A stretch of 39,882 nt of DNA from NCBI GenBank assembly GCA_027577595.1, contig JANBRJ010000125.1:1-39882 (forward strand), given 5' to 3'. Positions within the stretch are counted from its first letter, which is position 1; every line of letters starts with the position of its first letter. Below are positions 30,426 to 39,663 of the stretch, piece after piece. Source of the DNA: Coemansia sp. RSA 487 (taxonomy: Eukaryota; Kickxellomycota; Kickxellomycetes; Kickxellales; Kickxellaceae). The position numbers and the translations under genes were made by a program. The notes below the pieces were generated by a model, which was given only the letters and a program-made list of their open reading frames with translations, was not told the DNA's origin and did no database searches.

Positions 30426-30993
30426 CAACGGTACGAAAAAGGAAAGCAACAAAATAAATAGCAACTAGAAAGACCGCAAAGTCTCTGTATAGCTGCGGTT
30501 GTGGCAAGTCAATGGAACTCGATAATTCAATACTGAAACTTGATCTGATTTGATTTATCTAGTAGCCGATTAAGCGCAAAGGAGAATATATCGGAGGATT
30601 TTCACTTTTGCTGGTGCTTGGGTCCATTGATTCAATAGATACAGCTCTGGTTGCGGTCCGTTTGGAAGAAACGAATAGATTGTGTAAGCTTCTTCTTTGC
30701 ATTTGCTTGGTTGTAAACGGCGGATTGCAAGGTCAGCGGTTGTTATAGCCATCTGAAAAGAACGATAGCCAAACACCAGTGGAACTCATCTTATCTTTTG
30801 CCTCGGAAAAAAGGGCTTTAAATGTACATTTTCGTTCATCGTTTTTTCGGCGGCCAGTGCTTTGAGTGATTTTTCTACTTTCTCCGTTTATCTCTCTTTC
30901 CTCTTTCGCTCTGCACCATCTTATTTATCTTTTTCTTTTGCTGTAAACAAACTTTTATTTTTCTATTTTTTAGTCGGTTCGTCCTGTTTAACG
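30426..30993. promoter_or_regulatory. Divergent promoter between PNKP and Sdh1
   Basis: A 568-bp spacer holding the PNKP and Sdh1 promoters. The Sdh1 side (about 30870-30975) is strongly pyrimidine-rich with TTTCTC, CTCTTTCC and TTTTCTTTTGC, the pattern seen at other starts in this window. A 60-codon minus-strand frame at 30570-30752 is listed separately. Confidence 0.45.
30570..30752 (-). CDS. Doubtful 60-residue ORF, unrecognised
   Basis: It starts at an ATG and is directly preceded, in its own direction, by TTCTTTTCAG, a good splice acceptor, so it could also be the last exon of a small spliced gene. The predicted peptide is well mixed (EEAYTIYSFLPNGPQPELYL near the middle) and not simply AT-biased. 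I recognise no family. It sits in the PNKP/Sdh1 divergent spacer. Chance occurrence of a frame this short is likely. Confidence 0.22.
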   Translation of the reverse strand: MAITTADLAIRRLQPSKCKEEAYTIYSFLPNGPQPELYLLNQWTQAPAKVKILRYILLCA

Positions 30994-33119
30994 ATGCTCA
31001 GCTCTCGTCTTCACCAGCGTGCATCGAAGGTCCTGGTAAGTAATCCGCACGAACCAGCTAGATTAGAACTTTCCTTTTTTTTTTTGTTGCAGCTGGAAAT
31101 CCGTTAAATCTATTTTGCTTTCTCTCTCCGCTCAAAGAGTTGACTATAATATATCTTCATGGCACACAGTACTAAAATTTTTTTTGACGTACCGCATCGG
31201 AATGTTTGCTAATTCTGCGTCTTGCGATATAGCTCCAGGGTACTCGCAGCTTCCACTCGTCACGCACAGCGCAGCGTGTGATCGGTACGCAACCTCTTCG
31301 CGCCAAGGAAGCAACAAACACATTTTCGCCGAAATACGAGGTGATTGACCATACTTACGATGCACTTGTTCTGGGAGCTGGCGGTGCCGGTCTCCGTGCA
31401 GTCATGGGCCTCGCCGAGGCTGGCTTCAAGACTGCCTGCGTCACCAAGCTGTTCCCCACGCGCTCGCACACAGTTGCTGCGCAGGGTGGCATTAACGCTG
31501 CTCTTGGAAACATGACCAAGGACGATTGGCGTTGGCATATGTACGACACTGTCAAGGGCAGCGACTGGCTTGGCGACCAGGATGCCATTCATTACATGTG
31601 TCGCGAGGCACCCAAGGCTGTCATTGAGCTGGAACACATGGGTCTGCCATTCTCGCGTACGCCCGAGGGCGTCATCTACCAGCGTCCGTTCGGTGGACAG
31701 TCGCTCGAGTACGGAAAGGGCGGCCAGGCACGCCGTACCTGCTGCGCTGCCGATCGCACAGGCCATGCGATGCTCCACACAATGTATGGAAACTCTCTCA
31801 AGTACGATGCCACCTTCTTTGTCGAGTACTTTGGCCTTGATCTTCTGATGGAAGATGGCGCTTGCCGTGGCGTGCTTGCGCTTAACCAGGAGGACGGCAC
31901 CCTGCACCGCATCCGCGCACACAACACCGTTATTGCCACTGGTGGCTATGGCCGTGCCTACTTCTCTGCTACGTCGGCGCATACTTGCACCGGCGATGGT
32001 ATGGCTATGGTCTCGCGTGCTGGTCTGCCGCTCCAAGATCTCGAGTTTGTTCAGTTCCACCCCACAGGCATCTACGGATCGGGCTGTCTGATGACTGAGG
32101 GCTGCCGTGGAGAGGGAGGCTACCTTGTCAACTCCGAGGGCGAGCGTTTTATGGAGCGCTATGCGCCCACCGCAAAGGATCTTGCCTCGCGTGACGTTGT
32201 TTCGCGCTCAATGACCATGGAGATCCGCGAGGGCCGTGGCGTTGGCCCTGACAAGGACCACATCTATCTGCAGCTTAACCATCTTCCTCCCGATGTGCTT
32301 GCTGAGCGTCTTCCGGGCATTTCGGAGACTGCCGGGATTTTCGCTGGCGTTGATGTGACCAAGGAGCCGATCCCTGTTCTCCCTACTGTGCACTACAACA
32401 TGGGCGGCGTTCCGACCCGATTCACCGGAGAGGTCATTCGGCAGTCCGCCGACGGCAAAGACGAGATCGTCCCTGGTCTGTATGCGGCAGGCGAGGCGGC
32501 CTGTGTATCCGTGCATGGTGCCAACCGTCTTGGCGCCAACTCGCTTCTTGATCTTGTTGTCTTTGGCCGTGCGGTTGCGCACGACATCGCTTCCAAGTTT
32601 GAGCGCAACCAGCCGCACAAGGACATTGATCCATCCGTTACACACCAGTCGATCAAGGACCTCGACTATGCACGCACCGCCGATGGCAAGCACACCACGG
32701 CCGAGATCCGTCTCAAGATGCAGAAGACCATGCAGAACCATGCTGCCGTGTTCCGCACTCAAGACGTCATGGAAGAAGGCGTCGGGCTGATGAAGGACGT
32801 CTCTGACCTCTACAGCCAGGTCCGTGTCTCGGACAGGTCTCTGATCTGGAACTCTGATCTGATCGAAACCCTTGAGCTGCGCAACCTTCTCACTTGCGCT
32901 TCGCAGACAATCAACTCTGCTGTTGCACGCAAAGAATCGCGGGGTGCCCATGCCCGTGAGGACTTCCCTGAGCGTGACGACGCACAATGGATGAAGCACA
33001 GTCTGTCGTACCAGGGCGATGTGGACAAGCCTGTTGATCTCAAGTATCGCAGCGTCATTGCGAATACCCTTGACGAGAACGAGTGCAAGCCTGTTCCTCC
33101 ATTCAAGCGTGTATACTAA
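30994..33119 (+). CDS. SDH1: Succinate dehydrogenase flavoprotein subunit, mitochondrial
   Basis: Exons 30994-31035 and 31239-33119, giving 640 residues. Exon 1 is 14 codons ([14 protein letters not shown]) ending at GTAAGT. The acceptor is CTCCAG at 31238, with a CTAAT branch-like site near 31210. Both sides are phase 0. The spliced N-terminus continues [13 protein letters not shown], making a basic, Ser-rich mitochondrial presequence. GAGGAG at 60-65 is the FAD dinucleotide-binding motif. [10 protein letters not shown] includes the His (about 91) that binds FAD covalently. [10 protein letters not shown] and HYNMGGVPT carry active-site residues, and [20 protein letters not shown] is a family hallmark. 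Known role: complex II oxidises succinate to fumarate and feeds electrons to ubiquinone at the inner membrane. Length and domains are normal. It is convergent with NEDD8. Confidence 0.97.
31036..31238 (+). other. Sdh1 intron 1 (203 bp)
   Basis: GTAAGT donor, CTCCAG acceptor and a CTAAT element about 30 bases before the acceptor. Stop codons in frame make retention non-productive. It separates the start of the presequence from the rest. Confidence 0.85.
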
Positions 33120-33408
33120 AATAGCAAACACAATTTTTCTTTTACACCCTCTTTTCACTATGTCCTAAAAAAAATACAGCACCCAACTTTCAAAGTTATG
33201 TGAAGATGTGCAAGATTACCATTAAAAACTAAACAGAGCAACACAAAAGAAAAACCAGTTTCCTAGCACCAGACTTCTCCGATATGGTCTGTACATTTAG
33301 CGTCGAACAAAAATGAAGAGCACCAGGTGCGAAAGCGTTGTTTTTCCTTCGCTGACACGACAGCGGATTCAGCTGAAGGACATTTGTCTAGTACGAGAAG
33401 GGGAACAG

Positions 33409-33963
33409 TTATACAGTAAACCCACCACGAAGCGCCAGAACCAGATGAATGACCACCTGGTCCTTGTCTTTGTAGTAGTCTGTTCCTAAATCGTCTGGGT
33501 TCATCTGCCTTCCTGAGAAAATCAACCGCTGCTGGTCTGGGGGAATTCCAACCTTCTCCTCCACCTTCTCTTTAATCATTTCGACAGTATCGGTATCCTC
33601 CACCTGGATCTCCAACTATATATGCGCCAAATGCAAAGAACACCAATACATACAGTGGGTATGTTAATATGAGCGAGCCAGTTTATGGTCAGCATGAACA
33701 AACATACAAGTGACAAAGCGTTTATAGTTTTCCCCATCTTGCTGGTGTGTAAGCACGGTATACACGAGTTTACTTACCTCGTTCCCCGTCAAGGTCTATG
33801 TTTTGTCGGATATGCATTCAAAACAAATCAAACAATAGCTGTAATCTTGTTTAGTATAAAATGCATGTTTTATAACTGCATGATGGTACTGCGCATTATA
33901 ATATAATGCGCAACGTTAATTCAGGAGGATAAAAGCTCTACTTGCCTTAACCGTAATAAGCAT
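33409..33963 (-). CDS. RUB1: NEDD8/Rub1 ubiquitin-like modifier, three exons
   Basis: Exons on the minus strand are 33963-33946 (18 nt, MLITVK), 33795-33778 (18 nt, TLTGNE) and 33615-33409 ([18 protein letters not shown] onward). They make 80 residues and all joins are phase 0. The first donor is the rare AAG|GCAAGT (GC-AG intron), the second GAG|GTAAGT; both introns end in TAG. The joined product aligns along its whole length with NEDD8 (MLIKVKTLTGKE, then EIEI...TDKVERIKERVEEKEGIPP). Ala in LALRGG (position 73; Ala72 of NEDD8) separates it from ubiquitin, which has Arg. The C-terminal FTV after Gly-Gly must be removed by a Yuh1/UCH-type or DEN1-type protease before conjugation to cullins by Ula1-Uba3 and Ubc12. 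The position of ubiquitin Lys48 is Arg. There is one extra residue before the last strand. Confidence 0.93.
33616..33777 (-). other. NEDD8 intron 2 (162 bp)
   Basis: It reads GTAAGT at its 5' end (33777) and ATATAG at its 3' end (33616) on the minus strand. It lies between codons 12 and 13. Confidence 0.85.
33796..33945 (-). other. NEDD8 intron 1, GC-AG type (150 bp)
   Basis: It reads GCAAGT at its 5' end (33945) and CATAG at its 3' end (33796) on the minus strand. It lies between codons 6 and 7. GC donors are normally functional only with otherwise strong matches, and AAG|GCAAGT is the best possible match to U1. The intron contains the palindrome at 33891-33911. Reading through meets a TAA within ten codons. 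Confidence 0.82.
33891..33911. repeat. 21-bp palindrome in NEDD8 intron 1
   Basis: GCGCATTATA, one A, then TATAATGCGC: two perfect 10-base arms around a single central base. In RNA it can form a hairpin of about nine pairs with a three-base loop. It begins 34 bases inside the intron from the GC donor. Confidence 0.75.
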
Positions 33964-34359
33964 TCTTGTATATAATTTAATTTCGAAAAAGTATATAAAA
34001 AGTATAAAGTAAAAAGAGAAAAATAGCAAGGCAAGAGAGAGCAGCACTCTCTGTCACTTTGTTGTGATGATGTGTCAAAGTTCCACCTTTGCTAGATCTG
34101 CGATTACATAAGTCTGATCATGATCAGTATTTTTCTTTTTTTTTAAAAGTTTATATTTTTTGTTTCTCTTGGGCTTTCCATTCCATTCCAACTTGTTCTT
34201 GTCGCTGACAAATGCAACGCCGGGAATGCACGTTCTAGAGCGTGTTTCTTTTTCTTGTGACATTCTTTAACAATATATTTGTTTCTTATTCGCACTTATG
34301 CTATAAATACTTTGAAAGCTTGGATATTCGCTTACAATCGATCGTGTATAGAAAAAAAC
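33964..34359. promoter_or_regulatory. Divergent promoter between NEDD8 and TTC27/Emw1
   Basis: A 396-bp, very AT-rich spacer with both promoters. It includes TATATAAAAAGTATAAAG near 33992-34009 and TGATCATGATCA at about 34115-34126, a perfect 12-bp palindrome. A 62-codon minus-strand frame (34075-34263) is listed separately. Confidence 0.45.
34075..34263 (-). CDS. Doubtful 62-residue Lys/Asn-rich ORF
   Basis: It starts at a true ATG. The peptide is basic (NGKPKRNKKYKLLKKKKN in the middle) with a less biased start (ETRSRTCIPGVAFVSDKNKL). I recognise no family. The Lys/Asn excess is what AT-rich DNA gives by chance, and it overlaps the space needed for the NEDD8 and TTC27 promoters. It is kept as a low-confidence candidate. 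Confidence 0.2.
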   Translation of the reverse strand: MSQEKETRSRTCIPGVAFVSDKNKLEWNGKPKRNKKYKLLKKKKNTDHDQTYVIADLAKVEL

Positions 34360-37305
34360 ATGCCTCAAGAACCTCCCCGGCTTAGCGAACGCGAGGCCCA
34401 GGTCATTCTTGGCCAACCCACAGGCAGTACCACAGGCACCAATAATGCAGCTCTTTCCGATATGCTGATCCACGGTGACTATGAAGCGGTTTTGCAGTCA
34501 TGTGCGGCAAAGAGCCTGTTTGGCACCGAGCTTGATGCCTCGCTTGCTAACTCTGTGTGTGTGGATGGCTGTACGTCTCCCTTTGAAGACGAGTTTGCAG
34601 TTGACGACATAAAACCCTTTATTAAGACATTGGTCGACAGGTTCATATTGGAGAACGGCAATCAGGCGTGGGAGCAGATCACCTGGGTCGCCACTGCATG
34701 CTTATGTGCGTTTATCCAGACCAATTGGACAGGACCTGAGCTTACGCTTGATCCCGCTGCATTGCTTCCCAGATCGCTGTCTTCTAGATGGTCTGAAAGC
34801 TACATTGCTGCCTCGGGACTGGCAGATCTTCCAGAAAATGCCAGTACGCACGAGATTGGTCGTCGCCAACAGATCGGTCGTGTGTATTTGGGCGCTTCGC
34901 AGAGCACCGAGCGCAACAAACTTGATCAAGGGATCCTTAAGCTTCTGGAATACGATGGCGAGGAAGCGTATGTGCTTACTCCACGACCTCTTTATCTCTA
35001 TCTGGCTCGGCTTCTGCTTGTCGATATCCCTGCGGAAGATAAGCACTCGTCTACGCGTAGCACAGTGATCCCGTCTGCTCACTGGCTGGCGGCTCGTCTG
35101 CTGACAATTCAGCAAAGCTTGCTGGACTATCCGTCCCAAACGCTGATGAACGAGATCCTGGACGAATATAGAAAAGTATCGCAGTTTCTGCCAGATTCTC
35201 CAGCAAACCAGCAGACTGCTCAATCTAACGAGTCTGTTAACTTTGAACAGGCAGTGCCTGGAATCGATTCGGATGTTCCCGATTTTGGTGCAGGTGATGC
35301 TAATGCTAGCGACAAACAAGGCGGATCGGATGCAAATAATAAAGCTGCATGGGAATCGTTGCCAGTCGATGCGCGCAAGCTGTGGACGCGCTATCTGATT
35401 GAGATCGGAATAGTCTACTCACAGCACAATATGCCTATCGACTCGAAGAAATACGTTTCACAGGCACAAGCAGCCAGCGGTTTGGAGTGGGAGATCACGG
35501 GCGCCAAGGGGAAGCGCACAAAGTTCCAGACATTTGACATAACGCAGCTTGTGCTTGTTGCCAAAAGTGCCCAGCAGCCCATGGACGTCCAAGGTGGTGC
35601 TATCCCCGAAAACTTTGCCCTCAACGACGATACCCTGCTTGAACAAATAAAGCTCACCGATCCGTCCGCCGAGATCACTGGGCAAGGAAAGCTCCAGACT
35701 ATCGACCAATGCATTCTTCTGGCGTTCTGTCTGAACGTGCGGAACGAGAACCCAGGGCATGGCCTGACGTCGGAGCAAATGATGCCCTTTGCTACCCGCG
35801 TGCTGGAGCAGCCAAGCAACTGGTCCGTCTACACGATGGGGCTTCTTTTACGTTCACAGCTGGAGGCCGAAAACTCGCGCACATCGCAACGTGCGGCGCT
35901 ACAGCTCCAGGAATTGGTCGACCAGATCTCGCACCCGCTGCCAGGCACGCAGGAGGCCGGGACGGCCGAGCGTCTGAGCTATTTCTCGGCACTGTCGCTT
36001 CCAAGCCAGTGGGACCTCGAGCGCCAACTCGCTGAACGTTTCATGTCGCTTGGCGTGATCCGCTCAGCGCTGGATATCTTTGAGCGGCTCGAGCTGTGGG
36101 ATGACGTGGTTATGTGCTATGTCGCGCTGGGTCAGACAGAGGTTGCTGAGCGCATAATCCGCGAACAGCTTGAAAAGCGCCCGGACCGGCCCAAGCTGTG
36201 GTGCGTGCTGGGCGATCTAAAGACGGATCCAGAGCATTGGCGGCATGCGTGGGAAGTCTCTGGCCAGAAGTTTGCACGTGCGATGCGCTCGCTCGGATCA
36301 TACCACTACAAGAGACACGAGTACAAGGAGGCGATCGAGTGCTACCAAATGGCGCTGAGGCTCAACCCGCTGTTTGAGTCGTCGTGGTACGTGCTCGGGT
36401 GCGCGGCAATGGCGCTGAAGGAGTGGGATGTGGCGATCCCGGCATTCCGCCGTGTCATCAGCATCGAGACCGACAACGGCGAGGCCTACACGAACCTTGC
36501 CAGCGCGTACCTAAACATGGGCAACGAGAATAATGAAAGGGCATGGAATGTCTTGCGCGAGGCAGTCAAGCACATGCGCAACTACTGGCAGGTGTGGGAC
36601 AACTTTATGTCTGTTTCGCTGAAAGTCGGCCGCGTATCCACAGCCATCCACGCGATGGAGCGGATTATCGAGATTCGGGTGGACAGCGCAGGCGCCCAGG
36701 CCGTCGATCTGGATGTTCTGAAGCGGATTATCAACACTATTATTCGCGGGCAACTGTTCGACGCGCTTCCTCCCGCCGAAGCAGAGCACAAGAAGCTCGA
36801 GTGCGACAGATACATGAGGCATCTGCTTGTTGGCACGATCGAGGCACGGATCACAAGCTCTGCGCCGCTATGGCGAGCAATGGCAGACTACTGGTTCTGG
36901 ACAAAGGACTACCGCCATTGTCTGGATTGCTACATCAAGGCGTATCGGTGTTTGTCGCAGCGACCAGAAATAACGTATGCGCCACCAATCTTCAACGACG
37001 CGGCTGAGGCTGCGCTTGAACTGGTGTCGATGTACGAGAACGTCGGCGACAAGATGCAGGCAGTGACGCGGGTGCCAACATCTTCTGGTGGTGATAGCGA
37101 GCAGCCAGACCAACAGCTGCCTGACAGCTCTGATGCCAATAGCGTGCGCAAGGCCGCGGCTGTTGCTGAGCCCGTGTGTGCAGACTGGCGGCACCAGGCG
37201 AAGATGGTGCTGCGCGGGCTGATTGGCAAGGGTAAGGAATCGTTCGATGGCACGCCAAGCTACATCCGCCTGATTGAAGCCCTGAAGGAGCTTCGTCAGG
37301 CGTAG
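34360..37305 (+). CDS. EMW1: TPR protein TTC27/Emw1
   Basis: An intronless 981-residue protein. The start is the first ATG (34360); the frame is open further up from a TTG only. The N-terminal half is helical, with AFIQTNWTGPEL (about 120-131) fitting TTC27. A disordered Ser/Asp/Gln segment follows near 285-330. The C-terminal half has tandem TPR-like repeats (about 570-790): WDDVVMCYVALGQTEVAERI, LWCVLGDLKTDPEHW, RSLGSYHYKRHEYKEAIECY, SSWYVLGCAAMALKEWDVAI and AYTNLASAYLNMGNENNERA. Knowledge of the family: S. pombe Emw1 is essential and needed for cell-wall maintenance, and human TTC27 is linked to ribosome and protein-complex assembly. Its molecular job is not settled. The protein has no signal peptide and is probably cytosolic. 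Identity rests on the order of these blocks. Confidence 0.88.
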   Translation: MPQEPPRLSEREAQVILGQPTGSTTGTNNAALSDMLIHGDYEAVLQSCAAKSLFGTELDASLANSVCVDGCTSPFEDEFAVDDIKPFIKTLVDRFILENGNQAWEQITWVATACLCAFIQTNWTGPELTLDPAALLPRSLSSRWSESYIAASGLADLPENASTHEIGRRQQIGRVYLGASQSTERNKLDQGILKLLEYDGEEAYVLTPRPLYLYLARLLLVDIPAEDKHSSTRSTVIPSAHWLAARLLTIQQSLLDYPSQTLMNEILDEYRKVSQFLPDSPANQQTAQSNESVNFEQAVPGIDSDVPDFGAGDANASDKQGGSDANNKAAWESLPVDARKLWTRYLIEIGIVYSQHNMPIDSKKYVSQAQAASGLEWEITGAKGKRTKFQTFDITQLVLVAKSAQQPMDVQGGAIPENFALNDDTLLEQIKLTDPSAEITGQGKLQTIDQCILLAFCLNVRNENPGHGLTSEQMMPFATRVLEQPSNWSVYTMGLLLRSQLEAENSRTSQRAALQLQELVDQISHPLPGTQEAGTAERLSYFSALSLPSQWDLERQLAERFMSLGVIRSALDIFERLELWDDVVMCYVALGQTEVAERIIREQLEKRPDRPKLWCVLGDLKTDPEHWRHAWEVSGQKFARAMRSLGSYHYKRHEYKEAIECYQMALRLNPLFESSWYVLGCAAMALKEWDVAIPAFRRVISIETDNGEAYTNLASAYLNMGNENNERAWNVLREAVKHMRNYWQVWDNFMSVSLKVGRVSTAIHAMERIIEIRVDSAGAQAVDLDVLKRIINTIIRGQLFDALPPAEAEHKKLECDRYMRHLLVGTIEARITSSAPLWRAMADYWFWTKDYRHCLDCYIKAYRCLSQRPEITYAPPIFNDAAEAALELVSMYENVGDKMQAVTRVPTSSGGDSEQPDQQLPDSSDANSVRKAAAVAEPVCADWRHQAKMVLRGLIGKGKESFDGTPSYIRLIEALKELRQA

Positions 37306-37975
37306 ACGAGGCCAAAGGCGGCCTTTCTATTTTTGGTTTCTAAAATCGTTGCAACAACTCGACCAAGAAAGTTCTTTTTATGTGTGCAAGCAACGTTGCT
37401 GCATGTGACATGCTTTCCGCCTGGTAAATTATCTGACCAGAAATTTTTCAATTGTCTTGCAAAAGCTGTAGGCTGGGCAATGTTGACATTCGTTGTTTTC
37501 TGACGAATGGCAAACTACCACTGCGAAGTATTGGTGATTGGGGGGAAGAAGGGGAAATCGGCCAAGCGCAAAGATGTGCTCAAAATCCGCGTGTGAGGGC
37601 GATCTGGGCGAAGTTGCGCAATAGCGCACAACCTGTGCCTGCTAAGCTCTGACAGCAGTTGTTGGCCGAAACGCCTCACATTTGGATTCCAGTAAATGGA
37701 GATCGCCCATCCAAAAGCGCATTGCGAGTATCTCTCTCCGCGTCTCCTGTTTCTTTGAAGGAAAAACGCATTGAGCAAAGAAGATACATTTGGGCCATGC
37801 CTCTAAAAAAAGAGGGAAAAGCATAATGTTGCAAACATAAATAGCAAAGCAGGCAAAGCTACTCTTTTCTTTTCTTTCTTGCATCTTTACTTTTTCCTTT
37901 TTCTTTAGTCAACCTTTTGCTGTTGGGAAATATCTTTTTTTACTTAATCTTTCTTTCTTTCTTTGCCCAAAAGCC
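37306..37975 (+). promoter_or_regulatory. Spacer: TTC27 3' end and Erg13 promoter
   Basis: A 670-bp spacer between two genes read the same way. The last 120 bases are strongly CT-rich (TTTTCTTTTCTTTCTTGC, TTTTTCCTTTTTC) and end with (CTTT)4 at 37949-37964, 11 bases before the Erg13 ATG. No gene is seen; short frames on both strands overlap each other. Sterol-type regulatory elements were looked for by eye and not identified. Confidence 0.5.
37949..37964 (+). repeat. (CTTT)4 repeat next to the Erg13 start
   Basis: Four CTTT units in the sense strand, 11 bases before the start codon, so probably in the 5' UTR or at the transcription start. The same repeat in sense orientation lies upstream of Cdc16. 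Confidence 0.6.
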
Positions 37976-39663
37976 ATGTCTGCTATCCGTGCTCAAAACA
38001 TTGGTGTTCGTGCCATCGACGTCTACTTCCCCAGCCGCGTAAGTTCTGTGTTTGTTGTTTTTATTTTCTTTGCTCTGGAGATTCGGCAAAATGCAACCAA
38101 GTGGAAATTCGAGCTGCTTCGCGTTTCCCGTCTTTTTGTGGATCGTCGTCTTTTCCTCTACTGACTTTTCCTGTGCTCCTGGTTTCTCACTCCTTGGGAG
38201 GAAGGAGCAAATGAAAGGACGTCTAGGCGCTTTGACATGAAACGGGCCGCTGATCGCTGCCGATTTGATCAAAAATCGCCCAAACCAACCACCCAGCCTA
38301 CAGAAGCGGGGGTTTTTTTCTTTCCATGATCTGCTAATTACTGTTCCATTTCTCTGCTATGAATCGCAAGTAGTATGTCGATCAGACGGAGCTGGAGCAG
38401 CACGACGGCGTCTCTGCCGGAAAGTACACCATTGGTCTCGGCCAAAGCAAGATGGCATTCTGCGACGATCGCGAGGACATCTCCAGCGTGTGCCTGACTG
38501 CCGTGCAGGGCTTCATGGAAAAGTACAATGTCTCTTACAGCGACATTGGCCGTCTTGAGGTTGGTACCGAGACCATCATTGACAAGAGCAAATCGACCAA
38601 ATCTGTGCTGATGAAGCTCTTTGAGGAGTCGGGCAACTTCAATGTCGAGGGCATCGACACCACCAACGCATGCTACGGCGGCACCTCGGCGCTTTTCAAC
38701 GCCTGCCAGTGGATGGATTCGTCTGCCTGGGACGGCCGCCTGGCGCTTGTTGTTGCTGGCGATATTGCTGTTTACGCCTCGGGCAACGCACGTTCCTCAG
38801 GCGGCTGCGGCGTCGTTTGCATCCTTGTTGGCCCTGACGCCCCGCTTGCCCTGGAGTTCCCGCTGCGCGGGACATTCATGGAGCATATCTACGACTTTTA
38901 CAAACCTAACATGTCGTCCGAGTTCCCCACCGTCGACGGCCCCCTCTCAGTCACCTCATACGTCCGCGCCCTCGACCACGCATATGTGGCATATCTCGAC
39001 AAGCTTGAGAAGGTTGGTGGTGTGTCCAACCCGACACTCAACGACTTTGACTACATTGTATTCCACTCGCCGTACACAAAGCAGGTTGTCAAAGGCTTTG
39101 CCCGCCTGGCGTACAACGACTTCTTGCGCAACCCCGACAATGAGGCGTTTGCCGATGTCCAGCAGTTCAAGGATGTGTCGCGTGAGGAGAGCTACGGCAA
39201 CAAGGTTCTCGAGAAGGCCTTTATTAATGTCTCCAAGAAGAGCTATGCGTCCAAAACCGACCCCAGTCTGCTTGCCGCCCGCAACATCGGCAATATGTAC
39301 ACTGGATCAGTGTTCTTTGGGCTTGCTTCGCTGATCTCGCAGGTCCCCTATGAGCAGCTCGAGGGCAAACGCGTCGGCTTCTTTTCGTACGGCTCCGGTT
39401 GCGCTGCCTCTATGTGCTCGTTCCGCGTTCGTGGTGATACCTCTTCTATTGCCAAGGCCTTGGACCTTGCCGCTCGCCTCGATAAGCGCATCAAGGTTTC
39501 GCCCGCAGGCTTCGAGAAGATCATGGAGCTTCGCGAGAAGACGCATAACGCCCAGGAGTACGAACCCAGCGGCAACGTCGATGAGCTCCTTCCTGGCACC
39601 TACTATCTTCAAAAGATCGATAGCATGTGGCGCCGTGCTTATGGCCGCACACCTTTTAACTAA
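37976..39663 (+). CDS. ERG13: Hydroxymethylglutaryl-CoA synthase
   Basis: Exons 37976-38038 and 38374-39663, giving 450 residues. Exon 1 (21 codons, ending DVYFPSR) meets GTAAGT. The acceptor is CAAGTAG at 38373, and the next codons read YVDQTELEQHDGVSAGKYTI, restoring the family's VYFPxxYVDQxELE motif. Catalytic residues are visible: Glu near 87 in GTETIIDKS, the acyl-forming Cys near 121 in NACYGGT, and His near 252 in FHSPYTKQVVK. Known role: it condenses acetyl-CoA with acetoacetyl-CoA to HMG-CoA, the step before HMG-CoA reductase in the mevalonate pathway. It is probably cytosolic, since no presequence is seen. Length is typical of the family (about 450-520). The high codon bias suggests strong expression. 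Confidence 0.97.
38039..38373 (+). other. Erg13 intron 1 (335 bp)
   Basis: GTAAGT donor, a CTAAT branch-like site near 38333, and a TAG acceptor. A nearer AAG acceptor at 38370 would put an in-frame TAG at the join, so 38373 is the only workable choice. Confidence 0.88.

Noticed and set aside
31260-33158. Long minus-strand frames (266 and 316 codons) opposite Sdh1
   Set aside because: They are antisense shadows caused by the strong codon bias of Sdh1; the plus strand has full domain evidence.
33616-33945. NEDD8 as a truncated pseudogene lacking its N-terminus
   Set aside because: The missing 12 codons are present as two 18-nt exons with good splice signals, so the gene looks complete.
38621-39334. 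237-codon plus-strand frame inside Erg13
   Set aside because: It is a second reading frame of the biased Erg13 exon, a Ser/Thr/Pro/Arg-rich artefact.
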